64,000 nt of DNA from Lytechinus variegatus (GCF_018143015.1 NC_054757.1:19706285-19770284), one strand, 5' to 3'; positions 33,584-45,984 are shown, counted from the first letter of the stretch. Notes: a model not told the origin generated them from the letters alone. Program-made: numbers and translations.

Positions 33584-36500
33584 TTATAATTTGATCCGTG
33601 CTTCAGCCATTTCCTTGTAGTAGTCTGCTGTTGCATCTATAGCCTTGATTGTGTCGGGGGTCATCTCTGATCGCGGAATCTTTGGCTTGGATGCTCGAAA
33701 CTCGGAACTCTGGAGGGCCTTCACGTGGGTGACGCCAACTATATCATCCGCTCTGGTCCCTGTCATGGGGAACAGACACTGCCACGACTTCACGATCTCT
33801 GGACTAGCATCCCACTGCAGATACTTAGCATCCCAGGGCATTCCGCAAGCTTCGAAGTACTTCGGAAGCATCTCTGCAGGATTGGCTAACAATTCGTCGA
33901 CATCAATTACCACAGGGTTAGGATCAAAGTTCTCCTTGACATGCTTCCAGAGGTCATACTGGCATTTGTAGGTGTAGCCTGGCATCATAAACGGCACATC
34001 TGTGGTCATGTCGAAGGTGGCAGGATCGATGGGTTTCTGTCCAGGTTGTGGCATCTGGGCGACCTGAGCCATCAGAAGGGTTCTCCAGGAAGGGAACATC
34101 CGCTCAGGATCACGGATCAGAAACGTGTGTTTGTAACCTGCTTCTTTCTTGGGTAAGAGATCTAGGTACCCTGTGATGCCATACGCCATGTCCTTGATGA
34201 ATGTGGGTTTGTCGGCCGGTTGATCATCAAGCTTTTGCCTTACACCATCGCGACTAGAAAAGAACACGGGAAAACCCCCAATATAAGTTTGGATATGATT
34301 GTTGGTTTATCAGATTGCCACAAGGTGGAGATGGATAGTAATATATCTAGAACTACTGATTTTAAAATCCCAATTTTGGGGCATCACTTATTTAAGAAAA
34401 ATATACTCCTGCATTACTAATACTATCAGTACAATGTATTCATTGTCTTTCTGAAGCCCCAAGACTTTGATCATCTTCGCTGGGGCCGCGGAAGCAGGGG
34501 GGCTTCAGCCCACCACTCACTTTTTTCAAAAACCGTGTTACAAAAACATAAAAATGACCATATGATTGTAATTTCTTGCATATTCATCCCCCTCCCACTC
34601 TGAAAACGTTCCGTGGTCCCTGTCATGAACACCACCACAATCATAATCATCTTTATCATTGTTATTATGATTACTCTGTTTTATTCAATACCTGATAATA
34701 TCACTTTCATATAGAGTCAATATGACCTTTTGGATGATTAAACCTGTTACTAATGGAACCATTGAGGCTGTGGGCCTCTACATTACTTACATGAATAGTG
34801 ACATATTGATCTTTTCTGGCATGAACATTGCCTCCATTGGAGTTCCTTTGACCATCGCTCCTATCCTAGCCAACGCCGCTTCCGGTTGAAAGTCACTAGA
34901 GCTCTTTGGTAGAGGCATGCCCATCATTTTCAGAGTAAAGTCTTGAAAGAAGGCCAGGCAGTACGGCTCGAAATATACCTGTTATCACAGAATGATACGG
35001 GCCGAATCACACTGATGGCATTAAACCTTAACTTTTCAGTGACATACTGCCATGAGAAAGCTAATTTGCTGAGGACACATTTCTGTAGAATACATACTTT
35101 AAAACAATCAGGGACAGCGCTACGAGGGAAGAGAGCTGCGGGGAAGCGGCAACCGCCCTCGTACAATTCTTGAAGTTCAAAGAAAGAAAGAAATAGAGAC
35201 AGAAAAATGAAGAAATGAAAGAGAAGAAAAAAGGAGGATCCCAAAAGGGATATAATGGTCATTTTATTCCACATTCCCCTTGAAATTAAAGCGAGAGAAA
35301 ATGTAGGTTGTCTCCCCCTGCCCTTAATTGTCGTAAGTATGAAAATTCCCTGCGCCAACATGGAATTCCATACTTATAAAATAACAGAAGCAAGCATAAT
35401 CACCATCATGGTTATGGTATGTCTACAGGAAAATAATTGACAAATTTGTGTATTAAATGAGCTTTCCATCTTTTTGTCTGTGCATTATCAATAGGCGCGA
35501 TAGCTCAGTCGGTAGAGCGGGGTATTCAGATTCTGGTGACCCCACTGTGACTCACTTTGTGCGCTTCCCCTTTGGAATAGGCATTGATCCTCAGATCCCT
35601 CGAAGAGGACTTATAAGCTGTCGGTACTCTGGTTGCTTGCTTTATAAGCATTCATGCTTTCTTAGTAATCAGGTAAAAAAAAATCAGTAGGAAAATAATA
35701 AAATAGTCGTCCAAATCAATGCAAAGCCAAGAATTGCAATAAGGTTATAAAAACGACATCCAACTCCATATGGGCAATTCCATGGAAAATGTTCACTTTA
35801 GAGAAAAAATGAAGTTTCAGAGTTCACTTAAGCAGTCAAATTTTCTTAAAAAGTAATCTATAAAGTACCAATTTCCAATAGAATAATCGCAATATTGATA
35901 AAATTTTGTAGTTTTTTCCATCATCGAAAAAATAGAATAGTAAATTGCAAAATGTAAAAAATGTGGCTATTTTTAAACAATTCATCTTTCCTGTCTCTAC
36001 TAAAAGCAAACAAGGTCCCAGAGGTCTCTTTTAACTTTTGAATAGTTGATTAATGTTTAAATCAACAGAATATCATCGTTAAATTTTATGCCATTCATCA
36101 ATTTTAGAAAAATCTGCCTTCAGATTTGTGTGATTTCTTTACCATTATCAGTGTCATGTCCGTTACGTTTTTCACTTAAAGTTTTCATAGCTCACAGGAA
36201 ATTTGTCTAAAGGTACTGCAGATTCAGATTCTATGTTAGAATTAAACCCCCTACCAAGTGTAGCAATCATTTTCCCTAACCACTTCTCATTTTCATAAAA
36301 ATGGCGTAACGGACATGACAATTTGCGTAACGGACATGACGCCTTATATATGACAAAAGGCAGCATTCACAAAAACAAAATATTAGGCTCAGTGTCACAG
36401 ACTGAGGTCAGTCTCAATTGCTTGAGGATAGCTGGATGTAATAACTCCTAGAAGCTGCATGCATTCAAGCCATTTTTAGAAGTTAGTGAATGATGAAAGT

Positions 36501-38933
36501 TCAGCTCTTGTTCTGGTATATTTTTCTGAGAATTAACGGTATGCCACATAATTTTAGGAAAGATGCAGCTAGATCTGGCAACATACTTAGATCACAATCT
36601 GCATCATTTGTGTTTGAACAATACAATTGATTGTCTTAGGTGCTTGCACTGACAGTTTGGAGCATGATAAAACTTCAACTTGTGAATTCATGAGATCATT
36701 AATGATACATGTATTGCTTCAAACTATCTGACTTTCACCAACATCTACTTCTTCAGTGATGGCACGGGCTCAAATAAAAAAAAACAAGTTTGTATTTAGA
36801 ATCAGATATCTGTGTTACATGGTGTAGCTCTATGAATCCATGAACCTACAGTGGCACTTCTTTGCAATATCACAAAGCAAAGGGGCTGTGGAAGGAATGT
36901 CGCGATCAATAAATTACAGTATGTCATCATAGTATTTTGGTCAGCCATAATCACGATTTGAATGATGTATCTTCATTTGTACACAAGCAGCACGGACAAT
37001 GCAACAAACTTAGATACAGCCACATTTGTCAGCAAGTAAGATCGTAAGATTTAGAACATCCAAGATTTGATGAAAGGATGATTATACTCAGGATGATATT
37101 TAATTCGAATGAAAAATAATTTCAGAAGCAATTTACAAACATTCCGATTGCCTTTCAACTCATACATAATCGATGATGAAAGATTGGTTTCCAGGTACTG
37201 CTATTAAATTTTAAAATACTTTTTAATGTCATTTTTTTAATCTTAAAACTGACATTAATACTACTACATATTCTTTATCATAAAATACATTTCATGATAT
37301 GTTCATCTTGGATTTATACAGGTCTGGTACATTTGTTTTCTTCCCACAAAAAAAGAGATTTAGTCTTCTCAGTGTGCCGTAGTGGTACGATAAACATCGT
37401 ATTCTATATAAAAATATCATGTAGGTTATAGCTATTAAATTAATGATACCTGCCAATAATATCTACATATTTTTCTTAAAACTGTTAGTAAAGGTACTTT
37501 GCTGTTAGATAATTACATTCATTATTCATATTTCTTTCATTTTGAAACTAAGAAGTGCCAATGAAGTTCACTTCGTAAGGGTGTCATGTCCGTTACGCTA
37601 GTGTATATTATCAGATAGTAAGCCATGAATAAAAAATAATCTTTACTATCAACTTTTTCTCTTTTAATAAGGTGTAGAGGATGGTAGTAACTGGAAAATA
37701 CTCTCTATCTGTTGTTAACTAGGTAAAATAAATTTTTCTAAATATTTCTTTGTTTTATAAATATTGTATGAAAAGCCCCCCTCTTAAATTGCAAAATAAT
37801 GGGAGATATTACAGATTACCAGTTATGATGTGTGTCTCTAACCTCTAGCCTTAACATGTAAACAATTAGACTTGTACCATATCTTGTAATAAAATGATTA
37901 TATTCGCTTACAAAAAGTGGACGAAACTGTCATGTCCGTTACGCTTCGTGTGTCATGTCCGTTACGCTACATTTTGAGCTATGAATACAGAATGCACTGC
38001 AAAACTGTTGTTAAACACCATTTTATGGATAGAGCATGATCTTAAGGTTAAATTAACACCAATGTCAGGTGCATGTAATCTAAGAATTCACAGGAATTTT
38101 GATAAGCAATTGGAGGTAAAAATGCTTCGTCCATTTCGTGTCATGTCCGTTACGCTCACAAAGAGTGCAATATCTTAACAACTGTTCAATGAAACAATTT
38201 GAAATTTCATGTTTATGTAACTGATACTTAAATGTGTCTGATAAGCTCAGTAACAATTATCAAAAGACTGCTAATTCTACTGTATAAACCTTTGAATTAC
38301 AAAAATTTGTCTGAACGTCATGTCCGTTACGCTGGAATTGACCATATCGGGCATTATTTTGAGAGATAAGATTTCCATGGATAACATTACACCATTAATT
38401 AATATTATCAATTAGAAGGATATTTATATTTAAAATTTTGATATACATAATATCCTTGCATCTACCACAGCTTCTTGTTTCTAATGAAGTGTCCTTTATG
38501 TCAGACTCGCCGAATGTCGAAATTTTAATTTTTAGATAATTTTATCAATCATTAATACCATGGTCACATTTGTTCTACGGCGGCCGTACGGCGAGTCGAA
38601 AACAGCCGTTTTAACATTTTTGTGCCAGCTAAATATAGGTGGTTTGAATAAGAATGAATAAAACGGCTGTTTTCGACTCGCCGTACGGCCGCCGTAGAGC
38701 AAATGTGACCATGGTATTATCGTCATTATCATCCTGGTCATCATATTGTCATCAACGCCATCATCAACATCGTCACCATCATTGTCAACATCATCACCAT
38801 CATCGCTGTCAGCATCATCATCACCATCATCACCATCATCATAATCATCATCATCACCAGCATCATCATCATCACCATCATCATCACCATCATCATCACC
38901 ATCATCATCATCATCACCATCATCATCACCACC

Positions 38934-38964
<31 letters not shown>

Positions 38965-39568
38965 CCATCATCATCACCATCATCATCACCATCATCATCA
39001 CCATCATCATCATCACCATCATCATCACCATCATCACCATCATCATCACCATCATCACCATCATCACCATCATCATCACCATCATCATCATCACCACCAT
39101 CATCATCATCACCATCATCACCATCATCACCATCATCATCATCATCACCATCATCACCATCATCATCATCACCATCATCACCATCATCATCACCATCATC
39201 ACCATCATCATCACCATCAACATCATCACCATCATCATCACCATCATCATCATCACCATCATCACCACCACCACCATCATCACCATCATCATCACCACCA
39301 CCATCATCATCATCATCACCATCATCTTCATCATCACCATCATCATCACCATCATCATCATCATCACATCACCATCATCATTACCATCACCATCACCACC
39401 ACCATTATATACCTTTATCATTATTATTATTCTCATCTTCCCCACAAGCTTCATTATATTAATATTTACCTCCGTGTTATCAATAAAACTGAAACACTTA
39501 GCGATGGCAGTCGATATCGAACGTGGTACACACCACATGATGACCCGGAATGGTTTTGAATCAGACAT
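33584..39568 (-). CDS. P-loop sulfotransferase-like protein, 318 aa, 3 exons
   Basis: Exons on the minus strand: 39568-39470 (ATG), 34978-34791, 34253-33584 (TAA). Phases 0 and 2 join exactly, total 957 nt. Exon 1 carries the nucleotide-binding P-loop-like motif VPRSISTAIAK (residues 14-24), the position of the 5'-phosphosulfate-binding loop in sulfotransferases. Exon 2 begins VYFEPYC. Exon 3 has FIKDMAYG and FLIRDPERMFPSWR (Arg142, Ser150), matching the 3'-phosphate-binding motif. This is the P-loop family often auto-named branched-chain amino acid aminotransferase-like in marine invertebrates; it has no aminotransferase features. PAPS-dependent sulfation is plausible from the two motifs, but substrate and activity are unknown. 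No signal or TM segment, so likely cytosolic. Confidence 0.88.
35491..35690 (+). mobile_element. tRNA-derived SINE in sulfotransferase-like intron 1
   Basis: The head GGCGCGATAGCTCAGTCGGT (A-box-like, followed by AGAGC) resembles a tRNA, but the B-box is degraded. The body has CCTTTGGAATAGGCATTGAT and the end GCATTCATGCTTTCTTAG with an A-rich tail at about 35675-35690. This is a SINE, not a working tRNA gene. Confidence 0.7.
35766..38350. mobile_element. Putative 2.6-kb DNA element with eight identical 15-bp motifs
   Basis: CCATATGGGCAATTCCA at 35766-35782 is matched inversely by TGGAATTGACCATATCGG at 38333-38350, a possible imperfect TIR. Between them GTCATGTCCGTTACG occurs eight times without a mismatch: plus strand at 36153, 37583, 37929, 37952, 38140 and 38317; reverse complement at 36305-36319 and 36326-36340. 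The flanks of the motif are not alike. Subterminal repeats that bind transposase have this form, but no transposase frame is present, and a regulatory site cluster is an alternative. Confidence 0.5.
38554..38718. repeat. Near-perfect inverted repeat, 60-bp arms
   Basis: Arms 38554-38613 and 38659-38718 are reverse complements with one mismatch (AATACCATGGTCACATTTGT at the outer left; core CGGCGGCCGTACGGCGAGTC), around a 45-bp loop. Arm GC content is much higher than the intron. Likely a young MITE; it directly abuts the (CAT)n array. Confidence 0.88.
38720..39411 (+). repeat. ~690-bp (CAT)n imperfect trinucleotide array
   Basis: Runs of CATCAT/CACCAT units with few interruptions. On the plus strand one frame gives a long poly-His peptide and on the minus strand Met/Val repeats; both are artefacts. 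The array lies in intron 1 of the sulfotransferase-like gene and stops about 58 bp from the exon-1 splice donor at 39469. Confidence 0.95.
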
Positions 39569-39659
39569 CTTGAAAAGAATGGGAGAAAAAAAGCATGTTA
39601 CATTACAAAAGAGGCTTGAATACCTTTTAAATGCTAAGGAGTCCGTTTCAGTCTTAGTC

Positions 39660-39910
39660 AGTGGCGTACCCAGGATTTTCAAAGGGGGGAGGGGAGGGGC
39701 AAATTCGTCTGCCCAAAAATTTAACAAGCAAAAAATAAAGTCTTCAACCACAAATAAAGGATTTCGTACCAGAAAAAACAAGCAAAAAAGAAAAAAGGTC
39801 TTCAAGTTCAATAGAGGGGGCCACTTGTGGCTCGTCAGGGAACAGTTGTGACTCGTCAGGGGGGGGGGGGCAGGGGTACGTCCCTTGCACGAGTTGTGAC
39901 TCGTCACGCT
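39660..39910 (-). repeat. Family B repeat, inverted relative to 3150-3480
   Basis: It begins GTGGCGTACCCAGGATTTTC and contains AAGTCTTCAACCACAAATAA and AGGTCTTCAAGTTCAATAGA, the reverse complements of segments at 3150-3480. It ends with repeats of TTGTGACTCGTCA. It lies just upstream of the sulfotransferase-like start codon. Confidence 0.65.
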
Positions 39911-40812
39911 AGTGATCTTAGTATAATTCTTTTTAACTGGTGTCAGAACAAGTGGATATTGAACGAAATCGTTTCAACCTTCCTGGAAATTAGAAATTAG
40001 AAACAAAATGATAAATTGGGTAAATTAGGTGAACTAGTTGTCGATCTAGGATATTGAGTGATGTGGGGCAAGACGAAACGGAAAGAAGACGAAGTGGGTT
40101 CAGACCAATCGGCATTTGGACAAAACTATAGGGGGAGGGGAGGAGGACAATATTGGTATACTTTTTTAAAACACAAATTAGCTGTGTAATGCATGGTGTC
40201 AATAGGGACAGATACAGTCGGGTATACAGGGCATTGGAACGATTTTATTTTAAACTGGGGTTGCTGACGTACATTTGACAAGCCCCTCTCCCTCCAAAAA
40301 AGTTTTCACTACAAAATATGGGTCAATTCGCTTCAGTATAGCGTAGGCCCACGCAGGATTTTTGAAAGGGAGGGGGGGGGGGGTTCTAATGAAATGTTGA
40401 CATCCTAAAGAAAAAAAACAAGCGCAAAACAACAATTTTAGGGGGTGGGTATCACAAAAAATAAGGGGGAGGGGAGTTGAACTCCTGTAACCACCCCCTG
40501 CAAACGCTACATATTTGCTTACGTTTTTTCATTTTGTAACACCTCCCGCAGTTCCATGTGTTGCCTCTGGAAAATAATGAACGCAGGACCCCCCCGCCTT
40601 TTTCTTGAAAATCGGAGTTTTTGATACCCGATTGCACGCGCGGCCCGCGTCAAAAACCGAGAAAAGCACCCCTTAATACGTTTTTTTTTGGGGGGGGGGG
40701 TTCATGCATGTTTACAGCTACATATTTGACTGCCCCCACCCGCGGGGGCAGCGCCTCGACGGAAAATCTTAGGGATGCTTCAGCACCCCTATAGCTGCTT
40801 CCCAAGACCATG

Positions 40813-40899
40813 TGGGGGGGGGGCACGGCATTGTTCACAAACAATGCAGTGCCCCCCCTCCCCAATGCTTTGTCTCCTCCGGGTCACGGTCCGCTACTG
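40813..40899. repeat. Partial copy of the 622-738 hairpin MITE
   Basis: The segment GGCACGGCATTGTTCACAAA through CGGGTCACGGTCCGCTACTG matches the centre and right arm of the element at 622-738. The left arm is lost or replaced. Confidence 0.75.
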
Positions 40900-43858
40900 G
40901 ACATAAGCATTTGAATTTTTAGAGAATGCTAATATTTGGATACTCCTGGCCATAGGCAGTGAGACCAAGATGTGTGCCTTAAATACCCCCAAAACATGTT
41001 ATGCCGGTTGGTAATGGATGCTCTTTCATAAAAATATCTGATTGACAGCAAAAAAATTGGATAGGCCTACGTGTGTAATTTCTGTGTTAACAATATATCA
41101 AATATATATAAATCCATTTTGTTGTCATGCATTTTTAAGAATTCTGAAATGATTTTACTTTTTTTCGGATTCATACAAGCTGTAAATTCTTGAATAATAA
41201 CTAGCTGTACTTCCTTCACGAAAACAAAAACACACATAAATATCAATTAAACTTTAGATATGATTTATACCCCCTTCGACGAGATTTTTTTTTTGCTCGT
41301 CATTTTCAATTAAACAAATGGAATTCATCGAATTTATGTTAGGCCTTACATGCCTGCTAGTGGGGGAGCTGCTCGCATACGGCGTCACAAATAATTATAA
41401 AAACACGGTAAAATCGCATGACTAATGATTTTCATCAAACCCTAATCACTATCTTTCTTCTGTTTTTATTAGAACCGAAATATTGTCAGTGTTAACTTTA
41501 CCTTTAATTATCTGGATTTGATCTGTTATATTCATCTGTACTTTAGCCCGTGACTACTTCAATGAAAACCCAATGTATATCATGTATAGTGTGTGTTGAC
41601 ACCAGACAAACAAGCTATGTTAGATCGAAGTTCCTTCATTTGGTTATAGGGTGTACAACACTAACATACTTTTGGGGTTGGGCATAAATTATGCATAATT
41701 ATGGTCCCTTTGACATTTGTTATTTTATCTTTCTTTGCTTTTGCTTGTCAGATTTGTGCTTTTGCTTGTCAAAGTGTTATGGAGTGGTGTTGGTTTCGGA
41801 AATGTTGGTGATATTTGACGTTTTATTTTTTTTTAGTTGTCGACAAACTTCGATGCCCGTCGTGACGAGATTCCCCAGGTACAAACCTTCAATTTCTAAA
41901 AAATATTTTGAAAATCTAATGTTTTGGTAGAATTCGACATGATACTCAGAAAATCATATAATATTTAACCCCTTTTTTCTCATCCTTTTCTTTTTCATGT
42001 TTTCCTTTGTCGCGGAACCTTTTTTTTATGGGAGGGGGGGGGGGGGGGTGTCCAAGGGCCGCTAAGCTCCCCCTGAATTAAAAAATAAATCTGAAGCTAT
42101 GTAATATGAAACTAGTTAAACAATATAGATAACATCTTCATCGTTGGCATTGACTCGACTGAAAGTGGAAGATCCGTTCAGGATTTCCCTGTTAATCTTA
42201 TATATCATAATAGCGCCTGGGCTGGGTGAAAAGAAAAAAAAAGGTAATAACAGATTACTTATCAATAAAAGTAAGTGGTCATCAATTAAACAAAAATCAG
42301 AACTCGAATAAAAAAAAAACATCAATTGCTAGGAAGCTTTTGAGAAATTTTGATGAGTTACATTTATTTCTCTATCCTCTTTTGTAATCCATGATGGAAG
42401 GAGGATGGGGGGGGGGGGTGCCGGATGGGCCCATATCCCCGTACCATCGTTCTTGGAAGAATATAAAGGAATGGTATTTGATAGGAGACAAGACGACCAA
42501 CAGGCGACGTATTTTATCATTTGAATTACATACGATAAATACCAAACCTCATGTTATTCTATTCCGAATTTTTACAGTTAAATATTTCCCTGCTCTCTTT
42601 CTAATATTTTCTCTTCCCCCATAACTGCCTGCAATGACTTAGGGACCTACTATAATATAGTAGCTCACCTATAGAGCACCCCAAGAAAAAAAAATAGGGG
42701 GGGGGGTGCATCCCCGTTTTCTAGGGCCATATATGGGAACTACCAAGGGAACTACATTCGTGCCGCAAACCGACCCCTTTTATGTATCTGCGCCGCAGGC
42801 ATAAAATAAAGTGCTATATCATTTTATTGAATGAAGCCAAGTTCAGACTTCGACCCCGGTCTTCCATTCATAAATTATGTATTCTTGGGCCCCCGTCACA
42901 TACAGCGTAGCGATTAAATGTGGGTTATATATTTATGATTAATCATACACAATAATCAATGCGATTATTCGTAGAAATCAGGCCCACGATCGATCACTAT
43001 AAAGCTTTATGTGAGGTGGCCTCGGTCTGCTATCGGTGTGTTTCATTCTTAAGTCAATATGTTCAAGAGATCGAGACTGCTGGCTAACTATAGGGGAACT
43101 ATAATAGTCAAGCGTAGGCTGGACTGAGCACGGTGAGGTATACGTGGACTTATTTGGTGCGAGGTGGGGTGCACATCTTGGGGAGGTGAAACTTAAGTTT
43201 GGAAAATCAGCTGTTGAAGGCAGAAGAAGGGGTAAAAATTTCGTTTTGCTTGCCAGTGTCGGAACACCTCTGCCTCAGCGGGAGAGTGCACGAGCACCCC
43301 CATCTTTCGCCCTCGGTATACCAATAAGAGTTGTGTATACTTATTACTTCAACTTAAAAGTTAATTAAAAAAGGAACACTTTTTCCCCTTTTTTGTGCTT
43401 TACAAATTTCACGGACCGAATGTCAAAATAACCTTCATTTTGTAAAATGCTAATTCCGTCCCTGATAAAGACCAATGCAACTTAGACGTGATGAAAAAAC
43501 GATTCTATAGCCTTATGGATACACGAGAAATGATACTGTACAACATTGCCCAAATAAGAATATATTGCGGCAGCAATATTCTAAAAGTCTTGGTCACCAG
43601 TGCTATATCATGAGAGCATAAAAAGTAGATTTTCTTACCTTGTTTTTACTTATTCCGTCGACTATTCTCGGAACCGGAGAAATTCTGCTGCTAGCTGGGT
43701 AAAATTAACTTCCCAAAGATCGAATGCTGCAGTTGAGGACCAGTGTATAAGGGACAAATGCAGGCTCTTATCAGCATGAGAGCAGTTGGATTGATCGTAT
43801 TGGACGTGGCTGCGGTTTCACAACACGTGAGTAAATACACAGAACGTCTGAATTGTAG

Positions 43859-44724
43859 TAGGGGAAGGCGGGGTAAGTTGAGCATAGGGGCAAGTTGAGC
43901 CACCAGCCCCAGGTCAATAATGAATGAGTCAGACATTGTGGTGGTGTCATGTATTGATGACCCATAGCATAACCCCTAACCCCACCACATTGTTTTCAAC
44001 TTTGAAACAAAAAGTAGTTTTTTAGAGGGAAAAATATGAATTTCAGCCAAAAAAGTAAAAAAGAGTGTGAAATAGATAAGTGCTTAATAAACACACACGT
44101 CTTTAAATATAATAAAGACATGATAACAACATTATTAGTCCAGGTATGGATCTTCATTCTTGTCATAGTCTTTTATATGATGGATGCATAATAAATGTGT
44201 GGATACAAAATTATCGCACTAAGTTCGGACTGGGGTAAGTTGAGCCAAACAGCATGGGGCAAGTTGAGCCATGGTAATTCCTATGGTAATGTATCTTAAA
44301 AAACAAACACACCTTAAAAATTGATTGAAATGCTTGCTGAAAGGAGCAAATTTACATGACTGCTCTTTTCCTTTTAAAGGATGTTAGTATTTATAGAGAA
44401 TTAGCAAGTGAAAAAACTTTAAACAAAAAATTGACATGCTGGTTCTCCCCTCATACATTTTGTACATAGTTTTTGTGGCTCAACTTACCCCAGAAGGTGG
44501 CTCAAACTTACCCCATATATGGGGCAAGTTGAGCCATTTGACATCGTTTTTTTTCAAAGGTCGCGGTGACTTTCAGTGTGGGGATAGAAAGTTATATATA
44601 GGTGGAAAATATTTCAGAAGAATTAAATTTCAAGGCAAGGTACTTATTTCGACAAGTTTATTACTCATATCAATTCTAACATGCAAAAAGCTAAAACTGT
44701 CACAACTTACCCCGCCTTCCCCTA
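43859..44724. mobile_element. 866-bp element with TIRs and GGGGYAAGTTGAGCC iterons
   Basis: It starts TAGGGGAAGGCGGGGTAAGT and ends with the reverse complement ACTTACCCCGCCTTCCCCTA (20-bp TIR). The motif GGGGYAAGTTGAGCC or its complement occurs about eight times (near 43870, 43888, 44232, 44255, 44477, 44500, 44521 and 44703) in both orientations. No coding frame. Likely a non-autonomous DNA transposon with internal transposase-binding repeats. Confidence 0.75.
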
Positions 44725-45053
44725 TTCAATTCATGGTTCCACGCCAGTGGCAAAAATGACTTTGCAAAAGAAAAGGCGTGTTACGTAATCAACCGATTCA
44801 TAGTTATGCTATTTCGTTCGAAGACTATTTTTATCAACCCCAGTCTGTCCGATTAATTCGTTCTCACTTTTTCTGTGACTTTCAAGGGGGGGGGGGGGGG
44901 TACACTTGTGTAAGAACGGCATATATTTAAATTAATTTTTTGTTATTAATATGGCTCTTAAGGGGGGGGGGCACGGGCCAGATGTACCCCTCCCCCTGGA
45001 TCCGCCATGCACTGACCTGAGGTACGAAAGGTTGATTTTATTGCCTCAAACGT

Positions 45054-45126
45054 GTTGTCTCAGTTGGTAGAGTGTCCGTCTCACTATATACCGGCGGGAG
45101 GTCGGGGGTTCAAACCCCGGCTGCAG
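45054..45126 (+). repeat. tRNA-like sequence (SINE head or tRNA pseudogene)
   Basis: A-box-like TCTCAGTTGGTAGAGTG (45059-) and B-box GGGGTTCAAACCCC (45105-45118) are spaced as in a tRNA, and the T-arm pairs well. The acceptor and anticodon arms do not pair convincingly, so a tRNA-derived SINE head is more likely than a functional tRNA. Confidence 0.5.
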
Positions 45127-45361
45127 ACTTAAAATCGATGTTAATTGCTGCTACCCTTTTTGACTTTCGACGATGCAAGGCATAGAGCAATGTTGATGTG
45201 GTTTCAAGTTTGGTTTATTTCATTCCTCGACTCAATTATGCAGTACAGGAAATGATTACAAAGATATAAAATGATAACCATACAAATCAATACAAATGGA
45301 TATACACTGTAAGCAATAGAAAGAGAATATGAACTTTTTTTCGGATGGACTTGTCCTTTAA

Positions 45362-45886
45362 AGGTCAAGTCCATTCCAAAAAGATGTTGATTTGAATGAA
45401 TAAAAAAAACAGACAAGCATTAACACTGAAAATTTCATCAAAATCATATGTAAAATAAGAAAGATATGGCATTTTAATTTTTCGCTTATATTTTCAGAAA
45501 ACAGTGATATTGATATGCACTACTCAGTTTCATGCGAATGAGTCAGTCGATGATGTCCATCACTAACTATTTCTTTTGTTTTTTATGGTTTGAATTATAC
45601 AATATTTCATTTTTTACAGATTTGACAATAAGGACCAAGTTGACCGAACCATATAGAATTATACAATGTTAAAAAATTCCGCATGTTCAGGGAAGAATTA
45701 ATCGTTGTTTCACTTGACAATGAGGATAATATTAGGATATGTCATATTCCATATAATAAAATACAAAAATAATAGTGAGTGGATGACGTCATCAGTCTCC
45801 TCATTTGCATATCTTCAGTGTAATGCTTGTTGGATTTTTCTCTTTTTATTCAAATGAACTTTATGTTGGGCTGAACTTGTCCTTTA
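45362..45886. mobile_element. ~525-bp copy of long-TIR element family A
   Basis: It runs from AGGTCAAGTCCATTCCAAAA to GGGCTGAACTTGTCCTTTAA, with the shared centre ACAGATTTGACAATAAGGAC and ATGATGTCCATCACTAACTA. It is slightly shorter than the copy at 2066-2660. Immediately left (about 45340-45361) lies a further family A end in opposite orientation, suggesting nested or adjacent insertion. Confidence 0.75.
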
Positions 45887-45984
45887 AGAAGCCAGGCTTG
45901 TCTAACATTCTCCGTCAGGTTAAATACATTTTATAACTTTCCACGAGTAAAAAGAATGACGTACCAATTATATTTAATGAAAAT

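Noticed and set aside
36153-38331. CRISPR array interpretation of the repeated 15-mer
   Set aside because: Spacing is irregular from 11 bp to over 1 kb, orientation is mixed, and the context is a eukaryotic intron.
38654-39559. Long poly-histidine open frame on the plus strand
   Set aside because: It is the translation of the (CAT)n array; composition is pure repeat, there are no splice or start signals, and it lies antisense in the intron of the sulfotransferase-like gene.
38741-39907. 388-residue Met/Val-rich minus-strand frame as one gene
   Set aside because: Only the part at 39568-39470 is real (exon 1 of the sulfotransferase-like gene, ending at a GTAAAT donor). The remainder is the reverse reading of the CAT array and a family B repeat.
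45054-45126. Functional tRNA gene
   Set aside because: The T-arm and A/B boxes are good, but acceptor and anticodon stems do not pair; more likely a SINE head. The same holds for 35491-35560, where the B-box is lost.
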